Assembly: GCA_963765785.1 (NCBI GenBank)
Contig: CAVXXW010000001.1
Coordinates: 62,001-126,000 of the forward strand
Direction: 5' to 3'
Length of the DNA: 64,000 nt
DNA from: AC-32 sp963765785
Lineage (GTDB): Bacteria > Actinomycetota > Thermoleophilia > Gaiellales > Gaiellaceae
In this document: piece by piece, positions 48,935-57,702 of the stretch
Numbering within the stretch: position 1 is the first letter of the stretch
How the letters are laid out: each line of letters begins with the position of its first letter
The notes under the pieces: model-generated
The model's input: the letters and a program-made list of their open reading frames with translations, nothing else
Told to the model about the DNA's origin: nothing
Databases searched by the model: none
Translations under genes and position numbers: made by a program

Positions 48935-49981
48935 ATGGCGATCGCGCGTGAAGCCGAGCCCGTCGGCTCGATGCACGAAGTCCGCGAGGCAGGCCTCGAC
49001 CACGAGGACCTGATCGCCGCCTATCGCAACATGCTGATCACGCGCGGGATCGAGGAGCGCGGCCACATCCTCTACAAGCAGGGCAAGATCCCCGGCTCGT
49101 TCTACACGGGCCGCGGGAACGAGGGCGCAGCGGTCGGGGTCGCGACGGCGATGGGCCAGGAGGACGTCGGCACGCCGCTCCACCGCGACATGGGCGTCCA
49201 CGTAACGCGCGGCGTCGAGCCCTGGCGGATCTTCGCGCAGTACATGGGCCGCGCCGACGGCCCGACCAAGGGCAGGGACGGCAACGTCCACATGGCGGAC
49301 TCGCGCCTCGGCCTGCTCGCGATGGTCAGCCACCTGCCGGCGATGCTGCCGGTGGCAGTCGGCTGCGCGCTCGCCTTCCGGATCCGCGAGGAGAAGCGCG
49401 TCGCGGTCGGCTGGTTCGGCGAGGGCGCCTCGGCCCGCGGCGACACCCACGAGGCGATGAACCTCGCCGGCGTCCGCAAGCTCCCGGTCGTCTTCATCTG
49501 CGACAACAACCAGTGGGCGTACTCGACGCCGACGTACCTCGAGTACGCGACCGAGCACGTCGCCGACCGCGCCGAGGCCTACGGCTTCGAGGGGGTGGTC
49601 GTCGACGGCAGCGACGTCCTGGCCGTCTACCGCGAGTCCAAGCGCGCGATCGAGAAGGCCCGCAGCGGCGGCGGCCCGACGCTGATCGAGTGCCTCACCC
49701 TTCGCATGGAGGGCCACGCCGTGCACGACGACGCCTTCTACGTCCCGAAGGACATGTTCGAACGCTGGGCGGCGAACGACCCGATCGAGCGCTTCCGCGA
49801 CTGGCTGCGCGTAAACGCCGGGTTGAGCGACGAGCAAGAGGACGAGATCTCCGCCGGCGTCAAGAAGCTCCTGACCGACGCGCTCCAGCGCGCCGAGGAG
49901 TCACCGATGCCCGACGCCTCGACGCTTCACGACGGCGTCTTCGCCACGCCAGAGGACCTCGACACGCCGCACCACAAATGA
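48935..49981 (+). CDS. 2-oxoacid dehydrogenase E1 alpha subunit
   Basis: Thiamine-diphosphate-dependent E1 alpha subunit of a pyruvate, branched-chain 2-oxoacid or acetoin dehydrogenase complex, 348 residues. The TPP motif runs from GWFGEGASARGDTHEAMNLA to FICDNNQWAYS; AVGCALAFRI and MEGHAVHDDAFYV are also typical. Sequence alone does not settle pyruvate against branched-chain substrates; the HxxHDD-like end and the length favour BCKDH/AcoA-like enzymes. It begins a three-gene operon with overlapping starts (E1 alpha, E1 beta, E2). Confidence 0.92.
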   Translation: MAIAREAEPVGSMHEVREAGLDHEDLIAAYRNMLITRGIEERGHILYKQGKIPGSFYTGRGNEGAAVGVATAMGQEDVGTPLHRDMGVHVTRGVEPWRIFAQYMGRADGPTKGRDGNVHMADSRLGLLAMVSHLPAMLPVAVGCALAFRIREEKRVAVGWFGEGASARGDTHEAMNLAGVRKLPVVFICDNNQWAYSTPTYLEYATEHVADRAEAYGFEGVVVDGSDVLAVYRESKRAIEKARSGGGPTLIECLTLRMEGHAVHDDAFYVPKDMFERWAANDPIERFRDWLRVNAGLSDEQEDEISAGVKKLLTDALQRAEESPMPDASTLHDGVFATPEDLDTPHHK

Positions 49982-50952
49982 GCGAGATCACCTACCTGCA
50001 GGCGATCTCCGACGGGCTCCGGCAGGAGATGCGCCGCGACAAGCGCGTGTTCGTGATCGGCGAGGACGTCGGCGTCTACGGCGGCGCCTTCAAGGTGACG
50101 CTCGGCTTCCAGGAGGAGTTCGGCCCCTGGCGCGTGATCGACGCGCCGCTCTCCGAGACGGCGATCGTCGGCGGGTGCACGGGCGCCGCGATCATGGGCA
50201 TGCGCCCCGTCGCGGAGATGCAGTTCGCCGACTTCATCTCCTGCGCGTGGGACCACCTGGTCACGGTCGCGGCCAAGCAGCGCTGGCGCGCCGGCACGCC
50301 CGTCCCGATCACGGTGCGCCTGCCCAGCGGCGGCGGCTTCTCTGGCGGCCCGTTCCACTCGCAGAACCCCGAGAGCTCCTTCGCGCACATCCCGGGCCTG
50401 AAGGTGATCTGCCCGGCGACGCCCGAGGACGCAAAAGGCCTGCTGGCGACCGCGATCCAGGACCCGAGCCCGTGCCTCTACTTCGAGCACAAGCACCTCT
50501 ACCGCCGCCTGAAGGCCGACGTGCCCGAGGAGCGGTACGAGACGCCGTTCGGCAAGGCGCGCGTCCACCGCGAGGGCGACGACATCTCGGTCATCACCTG
50601 GGGCGCGATGGTGCACACAGCCGACGAGGCGGCGCAGCAGCTGGAAGGCGACGGCATCTCGGTCGAGATCCTCGACCTGCGCACGCTGATCCCGTGGGAC
50701 AAGCAGGCGGTGCTGCGGTCGGTGTCGAAGACCTCCAAGGCGCTCGTGCTGCACGAGGACACCCAGACCGGCGGCTTCGGCGGCGAGATCGCCGCGACGA
50801 TCGCGGAGGAGGCGTTCGAGGACCTCGACGCCCCGATCAAGCGCATCGCCGCGCCCGACACGCCGGTGCCGTTCTCGCCGCCGCTCGAGAAGGCGTTCAT
50901 TCCGCAGGTCGACGACGTGGCCAAGGGGATCAAGGAGCTGGCCGAGTACTGA
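49978..50952 (+). CDS. 2-oxoacid dehydrogenase E1 beta subunit
   Basis: E1 beta subunit, 324 residues, which completes the TPP site and binds E2. Conserved segments are VFVIGEDVGVYGGAFKVT, VIDAPLSETAIVGGCTGAAI, LPSGGGFSGGPFHSQ and VISWGAMVHTA-like ITWGAMVHTADEAA, ending with APDTPVPFSPPLE. The ATG overlaps the E1 alpha stop (ATGA), assuring equal amounts of both subunits. In this gene order (alpha, beta, E2) the complex resembles the Gram-positive BCKDH/PDH arrangement rather than the fused E1 of enterobacteria. Confidence 0.94.
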   Translation: MSEITYLQAISDGLRQEMRRDKRVFVIGEDVGVYGGAFKVTLGFQEEFGPWRVIDAPLSETAIVGGCTGAAIMGMRPVAEMQFADFISCAWDHLVTVAAKQRWRAGTPVPITVRLPSGGGFSGGPFHSQNPESSFAHIPGLKVICPATPEDAKGLLATAIQDPSPCLYFEHKHLYRRLKADVPEERYETPFGKARVHREGDDISVITWGAMVHTADEAAQQLEGDGISVEILDLRTLIPWDKQAVLRSVSKTSKALVLHEDTQTGGFGGEIAATIAEEAFEDLDAPIKRIAAPDTPVPFSPPLEKAFIPQVDDVAKGIKELAEY

Positions 50953-52397
50953 TGGCGACGACGGCCGCGATCGACGTCGTCATGCCCCAGATGGGCGTCT
51001 CCGTTTCCGAGGGGACGATCACCAAGTGGCTCAAGCAGGAAGGCGACCCGATCGCCGCCGACGAGGCGCTGCTCGAGATCTCGACCGACAAGGTCGACAC
51101 GGAGGTGCCGAGCCCCGGCTCCGGCGTCGTCCAGCAGATCCTCGTGCAGGAGGGCGAGACGGTCGAGGTCGGGACGAAGCTCGCCGTGATCGCGCCCGAG
51201 GGCGCAGCACCCGCGCAGGAGGAGGCTCCAGCCGCACCGGCCGAGCCCGCCGCGCCACCCGAGCCCGCGACGCCGGAACCGGCTGCGGAGGCCGAGACGT
51301 CTGGTCCGGCACCGCCTCCGGTGCCCGAACAGGAACCGGCGCCGGCGGCCGCAGCGCCCGACGGCGACGGAGGCGGCGACCGTACCTTCGTCTCGCCGGT
51401 CGTGGCGCGCATCGCGTCCGAGCACGGCGTGGACGTCAACCAGGTCTCCGGCACCGGCCGCGGCGGGCGCGTGACCAAGAAGGACATCCTCGCGTTCGTC
51501 GAGACGGGCGTTCCGCAACAGCAGCCGCCACCCGAGCAGCAGGCCGCACCGGCGGCTCCGCCGCCACCGCAGGCACCGCCCGAGCCAGCACCGGCTTCCG
51601 CTCCCGCGCAGCCCGAGCCTGCGGCTGCAGCGGCGGCACCGGCTCCGCAGCCACAGGCGGCTGCGCCACAGCCCGAGGCCGAGCCGGGCGAGTCGTTCGA
51701 GCCGGTGACCGCGATGCGGCGCGGGATCGCCGAGCACATGCGCCGCTCGCTCGACACCTCCGCGCACGTGACCAGCGCGATCGAGGTCGACATGTCGCGC
51801 GTCGTCCCGATCCGGGCGAAACTGAAGAAGGAGTTCCAGCAGAGCTACGGCGTCAACCCGACGTACCTCTCCTTCGTCGCGCGCGCGACCGTCGAGACGC
51901 TGCGCGACTACCCGTGGATCAACGGCGAGCTGCGCGGCGAGCAGATCGTGACGCGCAACTACGTCAACCTCGGCTTCGCGGTCGAGCTCACCGACGGGAA
52001 GGGCCTGATCGTTCCCGTCGTCAAGCACGCGGAGGGGCTGAACCTGCTCGGGATGGCGCGCGGGGTCTCCGAGATCGCGCAGCGGGCACGCGACAAGAAG
52101 CTGCTCCCGGACGACGTCCAGGGCGGCACGTTCACGATCACGAACCCCGGCGGCTACGGCACCTTCCACGGGACGCCGGTGATCAGCCAGCCGCAGGCCG
52201 CGATCCTCGGCACCTACGCGGTCGTCAAGCGGCCGTGGGTGATCCAGGACGACCGCGGCGCGGACGTGATCGCGATCCGGCCGATCATGAACCTGACCCT
52301 CACGTACGACCACCGGCTCGTGGACGGCGCCCTCGCCGGCCGCTTCCTGCGTGACCTGCGCGAGCGGCTCGAGACCTGGGACGAGACGAACTACTAG
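50952..52397 (+). CDS. 2-oxoacid dehydrogenase E2 (dihydrolipoamide acyltransferase)
   Basis: Core acyltransferase, 481 residues. Residues 5-80 are one lipoyl domain with the lipoylated Lys K47 in EISTDKVDTE; then a long Pro/Ala linker; a peripheral-subunit-binding domain (SPVVARIASEHGVDVNQVSG); a second Pro/Ala linker; and the catalytic domain with the DHRLVDG motif (H454, D458). K47 would be the acceptor for lipoate built by LipB and LipA encoded 2-5 kb downstream. It overlaps the E1 beta stop by one base. The E3 gene is not in the window. Confidence 0.95.
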   Translation: MATTAAIDVVMPQMGVSVSEGTITKWLKQEGDPIAADEALLEISTDKVDTEVPSPGSGVVQQILVQEGETVEVGTKLAVIAPEGAAPAQEEAPAAPAEPAAPPEPATPEPAAEAETSGPAPPPVPEQEPAPAAAAPDGDGGGDRTFVSPVVARIASEHGVDVNQVSGTGRGGRVTKKDILAFVETGVPQQQPPPEQQAAPAAPPPPQAPPEPAPASAPAQPEPAAAAAAPAPQPQAAAPQPEAEPGESFEPVTAMRRGIAEHMRRSLDTSAHVTSAIEVDMSRVVPIRAKLKKEFQQSYGVNPTYLSFVARATVETLRDYPWINGELRGEQIVTRNYVNLGFAVELTDGKGLIVPVVKHAEGLNLLGMARGVSEIAQRARDKKLLPDDVQGGTFTITNPGGYGTFHGTPVISQPQAAILGTYAVVKRPWVIQDDRGADVIAIRPIMNLTLTYDHRLVDGALAGRFLRDLRERLETWDETNY

Positions 52398-53317
52398 CGC
52401 TCCCCTGGGACGAGCCCGGCTGGCTCGACCGCGCGACGGCGTGGATCGACGAGCACGTCGAGCGCGACGGCGAGGTCGAGCTCGAGCGAACGCGGCCGTG
52501 GTCGGCGATCGCGCGCGTGCCGACGGCCGAGGGGCCGCTCTGGTTCAAGGAGAACCCAGCCGGCAACGCGTTCGAGCCGGAGCTGACCGCCCTGGTCGCG
52601 CGGCTTCGGCCCGACGCGGTGCCGGAGGTGGTCGCGCACGAGGGGCCGCGCCTGCTCACGCGCGACGTGGGGCCGCGGCTCCGCGACGTGTTCGACGCGG
52701 GAGCGACGAAGCCGTCGTGGGAGGACGTGCTCGCGCTCTACGGCGAGCTCCACGTCGACCTCGTCGCCGCGGCGGGCGAGGCGCTCGAGCTCGGCGCGCC
52801 GGACGAACGGCCGCAGCGCCTGCCCGAGCTGTACGAGGAGCTCGCGCGGCGCGACGACGCGTACGAGCGCGTCGTGGAGGCGGCCGCCTCGCTCGGCGCA
52901 TCGGTCCCTGCCGGCGTCGTGCACCAGGAGGCACACGACGGCAACGTGTTCGTCCGCGACGGCCGGCCCGTCTTCATCGACTGGGCCGAGGCGAGCGTGA
53001 CGCACCCGTTTCTCGGACCGCTGCTGCCGCTCCGTTTCGCGACCGAGCGCCAGGGCTACGAGCCGGGCTCGCCCGACGTCGAGCGCCTCCGGGACGTCTA
53101 CCTCGAGCCCTTCACGCGCTTCGCGCCGGCGGCCGAGCTCCGGCGGGCCTTCGTCCATGCGTACCTGCTCGCGCCGATCGGGCGCGCCCAGGTATGGCAC
53201 CGGATCATGGGGCCGCTCGCCCACGAGGTGAGCGCCGCGCACGGCGACCCCGTGACGGCGTGGATCGAGAGCCTGCACGGCGTCGCCGACGGCACGGTCG
53301 CGCTAGGCGGCGCTTAG
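52376..53317 (+). CDS. aminoglycoside phosphotransferase (APH)-fold kinase-like protein
   Basis: Protein-kinase-like fold of the APH family, using ATP to phosphorylate a small molecule. The brief PLWFKENPAGNAFEPEL (ATP-site Lys), the catalytic loop VVHQEAHDGNVFV (HxxHxxN; usual D is A/E here) and the metal-binding IDWAEASVTHPF are seen. The first ordinary start is GTG 52517, but the coding frame (WDEPGWLDRATAWIDEHVE) continues upstream to CTG 52376 inside the E2 end, so the annotated start is tentative. The HQEAHDGN loop departs from the APH consensus HGDLHxxN. The substrate is unknown. Confidence 0.7.
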   Translation: MGRDELLALPWDEPGWLDRATAWIDEHVERDGEVELERTRPWSAIARVPTAEGPLWFKENPAGNAFEPELTALVARLRPDAVPEVVAHEGPRLLTRDVGPRLRDVFDAGATKPSWEDVLALYGELHVDLVAAAGEALELGAPDERPQRLPELYEELARRDDAYERVVEAAASLGASVPAGVVHQEAHDGNVFVRDGRPVFIDWAEASVTHPFLGPLLPLRFATERQGYEPGSPDVERLRDVYLEPFTRFAPAAELRRAFVHAYLLAPIGRAQVWHRIMGPLAHEVSAAHGDPVTAWIESLHGVADGTVALGGA

Positions 53318-53973
53318 AGCCGTTCTGCGAACCGGCGCAGGGCGGCATCGGTGCGCGCCGTGTCGCCGGTCGCGAGCCGGTCGAGCAGCAGGCCGCGCAC
53401 GACCGCGACCATCAGCGTCGCGGTCGCCTCGTCCACCGGCGGGCGCCATCGCTCTCGCAGGAAGTCGAGCCAGTCCCGAACGAGCGGCGCGGCCTCGCCG
53501 CTCCCGAGCCCGCCGACGTAGAGCTCGAAGAACAGGCGCAGGAACGGCTCGCGCTCGGGCGCGGCGATCCAGGCCCAGACATCGTCGAGCGTCCTCACCT
53601 CGGCCTCGAGCAGCGTCACCTCGCGGCGGCCGATCTCCGCCAGCACGTCCTGGATCAGCTGCTCCTTGGAGCCGAAGTCGTAGAGGAGCATCCGCGGGCT
53701 CGTGCCGAGCGCCTTTGCCAGCGGTCGCAGGCTGAGCCCCGCAAGGCCGCGCTCGAGCACGTAGTCCGCGGCTCTCCCGAGCACGTCGGCTCGGCGGGTG
53801 GGATCGCCTGGTCTGCCGCTCCTGCTCTGCGCGGCGACCGGCGCCCTCGACGGCTCGGACTTCCCCCGGCCTGTCGGGACGGTCGTGCTGCTGCTGGCGG
53901 GCTGGGCGCTCCCGACACTGTGCGGGCTGATCTGGAGCGGCCGCGTCGGCGTCCGCGCGCTCGCGCTCGGCAA
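53314..53973 (-). CDS. TetR-family transcriptional regulator
   Basis: TetR-type repressor: helix-turn-helix ADVLGRAADYVLERGLAGLS, then PLAKALGTSPRMLLYDFGSKEQLIQ (recognition helix), and a ligand-binding helical domain. The family start should lie just before the first helix near 53800, where no ATG, GTG or TTG is found; the only frame start, at 53973, adds 60 unlikely residues that overlap a membrane-protein frame on the other strand. The true start is therefore unclear. It is next to the APH-like gene, tail to tail. Confidence 0.75.
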   Translation of the reverse strand: MPSASARTPTRPLQISPHSVGSAQPASSSTTVPTGRGKSEPSRAPVAAQSRSGRPGDPTRRADVLGRAADYVLERGLAGLSLRPLAKALGTSPRMLLYDFGSKEQLIQDVLAEIGRREVTLLEAEVRTLDDVWAWIAAPEREPFLRLFFELYVGGLGSGEAAPLVRDWLDFLRERWRPPVDEATATLMVAVVRGLLLDRLATGDTARTDAALRRFAERL

Positions 53974-54113
53974 ACGCGGTCTCGGCAGTCGCCGGCCTCG
54001 TGTGGCTCGTCGCCGCCGACGGCTGGTCGGCCGCGGGTGCGACGGTCGTCGGCGTCACGGTCGCGGCGCTCGCCGTCCTGGCCGCCGCACAGGCCGCTAC
54101 GCTCCGCGCGTGA
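53798..54113 (+). pseudogene. small membrane protein upstream of lipB, apparently frameshifted
   Basis: Two frames together spell a small membrane protein. The first runs from GTG 53798 through FPRPVGTVVLLLAGWALPTL, CGLIWSGRVGVRALALG; the second carries ANAVSAVAGLVWLVAADGWS and TVVGVTVAALAVLAAAQAAT to a TGA at 54111 that overlaps the lipB GTG. The frame changes near 53965-53985. The GTGA coupling to lipB supports a real gene. Either one base is wrong in the sequence or the gene is broken. Function unknown. Confidence 0.4.
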
Positions 54114-54787
54114 GCCGTCCCGGACACGTCGTCCAGCTGCGGGGGCCGGTGCCGTACCTCGAGGCGTGGGAGCTGCAGCGCTCGGTCGCGGCGGCCGTGG
54201 CGACGGGCGAGCTGCCGGACACGCTGCTGCTGCTCGAGCACCCAGCGGTGATCACGCTCGGCCGGCGTACCGAGGAGGGCGAGCTCCACACCCCCGACGA
54301 CGCCGAGGTCGAGATCGTCGAGACCGACCGCGGCGGCAAGTCCACCTACCACGGCCCGGGCCAGCTCGTCTGCTACCCGATCTTCGACCTGACGCGGCAC
54401 GGGCAGGACGTGAAGCGCTACTGCCGCGACCTGGAGGAGGTGCTGATCAGAACGCTCGCGCCACTCGGCGTGGAGGCGACGCGGATCGAAGGCCTCACGG
54501 GCATCTGGCTCGAGCGACCCCCGCGGAAGATCGCGAGCATCGGCATCCACATCTCGAAGTGGGTCACCACCCACGGCTACGCGCTGAACGTCGACCTCGA
54601 CACGGCGCCGTTCACGCAGTGGATCACCGCCTGCGGGCTCGAGGACGCCGCGTTCACGACGATCGCGCGCGAGCTCGACCGGCCGGTGAGCGTCGACGAG
54701 GTGCGCCCGTACGCGGTCGCGGCGCTCGGCGACGTGTTCGCGCTCGAGCTCGAGGAGCGCCCGCTCGCCGTGACGCTCCCCGCGTGA
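54110..54787 (+). CDS. lipB: lipoyl(octanoyl) transferase
   Basis: LipB transfers octanoate from acyl carrier protein to lipoyl domains, the first step of lipoate assembly. The 225-residue protein carries LLLLEHPAVITLGRRT, the DRGGKSTYHGPGQLVCYPIFDL motif, K140 in PPRKIASIGIHISKW and the catalytic Cys C175 in WITACGLED. Start GTG 54110 overlaps an upstream stop, and its end overlaps the TMEM175-like gene (GTGA). E2 of the complex upstream and LipA downstream make a functional set. Confidence 0.94.
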   Translation: MSRPGHVVQLRGPVPYLEAWELQRSVAAAVATGELPDTLLLLEHPAVITLGRRTEEGELHTPDDAEVEIVETDRGGKSTYHGPGQLVCYPIFDLTRHGQDVKRYCRDLEEVLIRTLAPLGVEATRIEGLTGIWLERPPRKIASIGIHISKWVTTHGYALNVDLDTAPFTQWITACGLEDAAFTTIARELDRPVSVDEVRPYAVAALGDVFALELEERPLAVTLPA

Positions 54788-55383
54788 GCCCGTCGCGGCT
54801 CGAGACCTTCGCGGACGGCGTCTTCGCGATCGCGGCGACGCTGCTGATCCTGAACGTGGACACGCAGGTCGCAGGCGACGTGACGAATCTCGACAGCAAG
54901 CTCCTCGACATCTGGCCGTCGTACCTCGCCTACGCGGTCAGCTTCGTGACGATCGGGATCATGTGGGTCAACCACCACACGATCATGAACCAGGTCGTGC
55001 GGATCGACCGCCGCTTCATGTTCGCGACGATCGGCCTCTTGATGTGCATCGCGTTCGTCCCGTTCCCAACGCGGCTCGTAGCCGAGCACATCCGCGGTGA
55101 GGGGGCCGAGGCGGCCGCGCTCGCCTACGGGCTGACGATGGTGGCGACCGCGATCATGTTCGACATCACGTGGTTCTACGCCAGCGTCGGCGGACGGCTG
55201 CTGAGCCGCGACGCCGACCCGGCGGTGGTGAGCGGCCTCAACCGCGGCTACCTGCCGGGGCCGTGGATCTACCTCGCGGCGACGCTGATCGCGTTCGCGA
55301 GCCCGGGCGCGAGCGTGATCCTCTTCGGCGCGATCGCGCTCTTCTACGTGGTCGAGAGCTCGACCCTCGGCGGCTCGGCGTAG
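54784..55383 (+). CDS. TMEM175/DUF1211 family potassium channel-like protein
   Basis: Six-TM membrane protein of the TMEM175 (DUF1211) family, bacterial members of which form leaky K+ channels. The pore-lining first helix is RLETFADGVFAIAATLLILN; in the family the motif is RxxxFSDG, here FAD in place of FSD. The second hydrophobic regions (YAVSFVTIGIMWVNHHTIMN, FMFATIGLLMCIAFVPFPT) are typical, including the HHxI segment. The 199-residue length is normal. It is coupled to lipB by GTGA, with no obvious functional tie. Confidence 0.85.
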   Translation: MSPSRLETFADGVFAIAATLLILNVDTQVAGDVTNLDSKLLDIWPSYLAYAVSFVTIGIMWVNHHTIMNQVVRIDRRFMFATIGLLMCIAFVPFPTRLVAEHIRGEGAEAAALAYGLTMVATAIMFDITWFYASVGGRLLSRDADPAVVSGLNRGYLPGPWIYLAATLIAFASPGASVILFGAIALFYVVESSTLGGSA

Positions 55384-55388
55384 CCAAG

Positions 55389-55634
55389 CGCCGTCACGAG
55401 CGCGTCCGCGTCCAGGTGGTCGTTCCGAGCCCGCTCGGCGCGCTCTCAATCCTCGACGGCGGCATGGTCACGGCCGGCTACACGTGGCAGCCCTCACCGT
55501 GGCTCGCGCTCCTGCTCAGCAACGTCACGAGCCTGCTGGGGACGAAGGCGGTCGCGTTCCGGTTCACGCCGGTCGGCGCCGGCGCCGCCTTTCAGATCGA
55601 CGACGTCTACTTGGATCCCTGGAAGTGCACGTAG
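55389..55634 (+). pseudogene. C-terminal fragment of a secreted protein
   Basis: Open frame without start, reading LSILDGGMVTAGYTWQPSPW and then VAFRFTPVGAGAAFQIDDVY ending in LDPWKCT. This resembles the last strands of a carbohydrate-binding-like beta-sandwich at the end of secreted enzymes. Nothing upstream belongs to it; the stretch follows the TMEM175 gene directly. It is best read as a relic. The possible ATG 55464 would give a 56-residue product of unlikely function. Confidence 0.35.
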
Positions 55635-55636
55635 GC

Positions 55637-56194
55637 CTAGGCGCTCGTGCCTAGGCCGTCGAGCACGACCGCGACGTAGCGCCGCCAGAGCTCGGGCTCC
55701 GAGGAGCCGAATGCACCGCGGATCGCCGTCCCGACGAGCGTCGAGACGTCGTCTGCGGACACGTCTTGCCTGAGTGCGCCCGCCTGCTGCGCATGCTCGA
55801 TCAGCTGGTCGATCAGGCCGTTCAGCTCGGCCTTGGCCTCGGCGACCTCGCTCATGTCGACGCAGCGCGTGAAGCCTTCGTGGAGCCCGCGGTTGCGCGC
55901 ATGCATCTCGCCGGCCTGCCAGACGAACGAGCGGAACGCCTCGCCCGCGTCCTCCTCGGCCAGGGCCGACTCGACGAACGCGGCCAGCTCACGGATCTGC
56001 TTCGAGACGACCGCGGAGATGAGGGCGTCCTTGGTCGGGAAGCGGCGGAAGACCGTCGCATGCCCGACGCCTGCGCGCCGGGCGATCTCGTCCACGCTGA
56101 CGTCGCAGCCGCGCTCGGCGAAGAGCTCGGCTGCGGCGTCGAGGACGCGCTCGAGGTTGCGCTGCGCGTCCGCGCGGAGCGGCGTGGTGCTCAT
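55637..56194 (-). CDS. TetR-family regulator of the adjacent MFS exporter
   Basis: 185-residue TetR-type repressor. Helix-turn-helix region: RVLDAAAELFAERGCDVSVD, EIARRAGVGHATVFRRFPTKDAL, with a helical ligand domain behind it. Its ATG overlaps the stop of the MFS exporter gene (ATGA), so it is made from the same mRNA and would repress its own operon through the two CGGAC-N6-GTCCG palindromes upstream of the exporter. The inducer is presumably a substrate of the exporter (inference). Confidence 0.9.
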   Translation of the reverse strand: MSTTPLRADAQRNLERVLDAAAELFAERGCDVSVDEIARRAGVGHATVFRRFPTKDALISAVVSKQIRELAAFVESALAEEDAGEAFRSFVWQAGEMHARNRGLHEGFTRCVDMSEVAEAKAELNGLIDQLIEHAQQAGALRQDVSADDVSTLVGTAIRGAFGSSEPELWRRYVAVVLDGLGTSA

Positions 56195-57627
56195 GCGACG
56201 GCCGGCGCTGCCCCGGCCTCGGCCTCGATGCGGGCCACGTGCTGACGGCGCAGCAGGACCAGCATCGACACCAGGCCGGCCGTGACGAACAGCGCGGCGC
56301 CGCCGAAGGCCCAGTGGAAGCCCGTGACGAGCGCCTGCGGATCGGTCGGCCCGCCGGCGGCGGTCGTCTTGCTCGCCGCGATCGTGGAGAGGATCGCGAG
56401 CCCGAGCGCGCCGCCGATCTGCTGCGAGGTGTTGAAGAGCCCGGACGCGAGCCCCTGGTCCTCGTCCTTCAGGCCGGTCGTCGCGATCAGCGTCAGCGGC
56501 ATGAAGACGGCGCCCATCCCCAGCGAGGTCACGACCAGGGCGGGGAGGACGTCGGTCAGGTACGAGCCGTCGACCGGCAGGCGCACGAGCAGGAGCATCC
56601 CGAGCGCGGTTACGACCATGCCGAGCCCGGCGACCAGCCTCACGCCGACGCGGGGCGCGAACTGCGCGGCGAACCCGGCCGAGACCATCACGCCGGCCGT
56701 GAACGGCAGGAACGCGAGCCCCGCCTCCAACGGCCCGTAGCCGAGCACGCGCTGGATGTAGAGCGTGTTGAAGAAGAACATCGAGAACATCCCGCAGGCG
56801 ACCAGGAACATGACGACGTTCGCGGTGAGCAGCGACCGCACGCGGAAGATCGACAGCCGCACAAGCGGCGCCTTCGAGCGCTGCTCGATCAGCACGAAGG
56901 AGACGAGCAGGACCGCCGAGAGGACGAAGAAGCCGATCGTGATCGGCGAGCCCCAGCCGGCGGTCTCGGCCTTGACGATCGCATAGACGAGCGACATCAG
57001 GCCACCGGTCACGCTGACCGCGCCCGCCACGTCGAACGCGCGCTCCGCGTGCTCGTCCCTCGATTCCGGGATCAGCCGCAGCGAGAGGGCGAACACCGCG
57101 ATCCCCACCGGCACGTTGACGAAGAAGATCCACGGCCACGAGAGCAGCTGGGTGAGCAGGCCGCCGAGGATCAGGCCGACCGCGGCGCCTCCGATGGCGA
57201 TCGCTGCCCAGACGCCCAGCGCCCGGGCGCGCTCCTTGCCCTCGGAGAAGGTGGTCGAGATGATCGAAAGCGCGGCGGGGGAGACGAAGGCCGCGCCGAG
57301 CCCCTGCAGGGCACGGGTGGCGATCAGCATCCCCTCGTTGACCGCGAGCCCATTCAGCAGCGAGGCCACGGTGAACACCACCAGCCCGGCGAGGAACAGG
57401 CGCTTGCGCCCGATCAGGTCGCCGGCGCGCCCGCCGAGCAGCAGGAAGCCGCCGAAGACGAGCGTGTAGGCGTTGACGATCCACTGCAGGTTCGCCTCGC
57501 TCAGGTGCAGGTCCGTCTGGATCGACGGCAGGGCGACGTTCACGATCGTTGCGTCCAGGATGACCATGAACTGCGCCAGGCAGACGAGGACGAGGACGAT
57601 CCACTTGTTGCTCTCGGTGGTGCTCAT
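56191..57627 (-). CDS. DHA2-family MFS exporter
   Basis: Fourteen-TM proton-driven exporter of the EmrB/QacA type, 478 residues. Motif D1 is LVCLAQFMVILDATIVNVALP; motif A GGRAGDLIGRKRLFLAG; motif C GGAAVGLILGGLLTQLLSW. ATG 57627 is preceded by GGGAGGT, a good ribosome-binding site. It is the first gene of a two-gene operon with its TetR regulator and is divergent from lipA. The substrate range is unknown; relatives export antibiotics, dyes or quaternary amines. Confidence 0.92.
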   Translation of the reverse strand: MSTTESNKWIVLVLVCLAQFMVILDATIVNVALPSIQTDLHLSEANLQWIVNAYTLVFGGFLLLGGRAGDLIGRKRLFLAGLVVFTVASLLNGLAVNEGMLIATRALQGLGAAFVSPAALSIISTTFSEGKERARALGVWAAIAIGGAAVGLILGGLLTQLLSWPWIFFVNVPVGIAVFALSLRLIPESRDEHAERAFDVAGAVSVTGGLMSLVYAIVKAETAGWGSPITIGFFVLSAVLLVSFVLIEQRSKAPLVRLSIFRVRSLLTANVVMFLVACGMFSMFFFNTLYIQRVLGYGPLEAGLAFLPFTAGVMVSAGFAAQFAPRVGVRLVAGLGMVVTALGMLLLVRLPVDGSYLTDVLPALVVTSLGMGAVFMPLTLIATTGLKDEDQGLASGLFNTSQQIGGALGLAILSTIAASKTTAAGGPTDPQALVTGFHWAFGGAALFVTAGLVSMLVLLRRQHVARIEAEAGAAPAVA

Positions 57628-57649
57628 GCGGCGGGCTACCTCCCAAAAA

Positions 57650-57665
57650 CGGACGACTCGGTCCG
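57650..57665. promoter_or_regulatory. TetR-type operator 1
   Basis: CGGAC-GACTCG-GTCCG palindrome between the exporter and lipA, flanked by AAA and GTTAC. It has the same arms as operator 2, 32 bases away, about three helix turns. Confidence 0.65.
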
Positions 57666-57681
57666 GTTACGGTACCACAAA

Positions 57682-57697
57682 CGGACGAACCAGTCCG
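57682..57697. promoter_or_regulatory. TetR-type operator 2
   Basis: CGGAC-GAACCA-GTCCG palindrome. Its flanks also match operator 1 (AAA before, GTTAC after), giving a 23-base direct repeat with a variable six-base centre. It touches the lipA -10 region, so lipA may be affected by the same repressor. Confidence 0.65.
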
Positions 57698-57702
57698 GTT
57701 AC

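Noticed and set aside
50952..52397. Internal duplication in E2 because of the repeated Pro/Ala stretches
   Set aside because: These are the ordinary flexible linkers between lipoyl, binding and catalytic domains; there is only one lipoyl domain.
52351..55383. A 1010-residue plus-strand open frame
   Set aside because: It runs across the APH-like gene, the TetR gene and lipB in a shadow frame with Arg/Ala/Pro-rich text, then happens to join the real TMEM175 frame at 54784. Only that last part is a gene.
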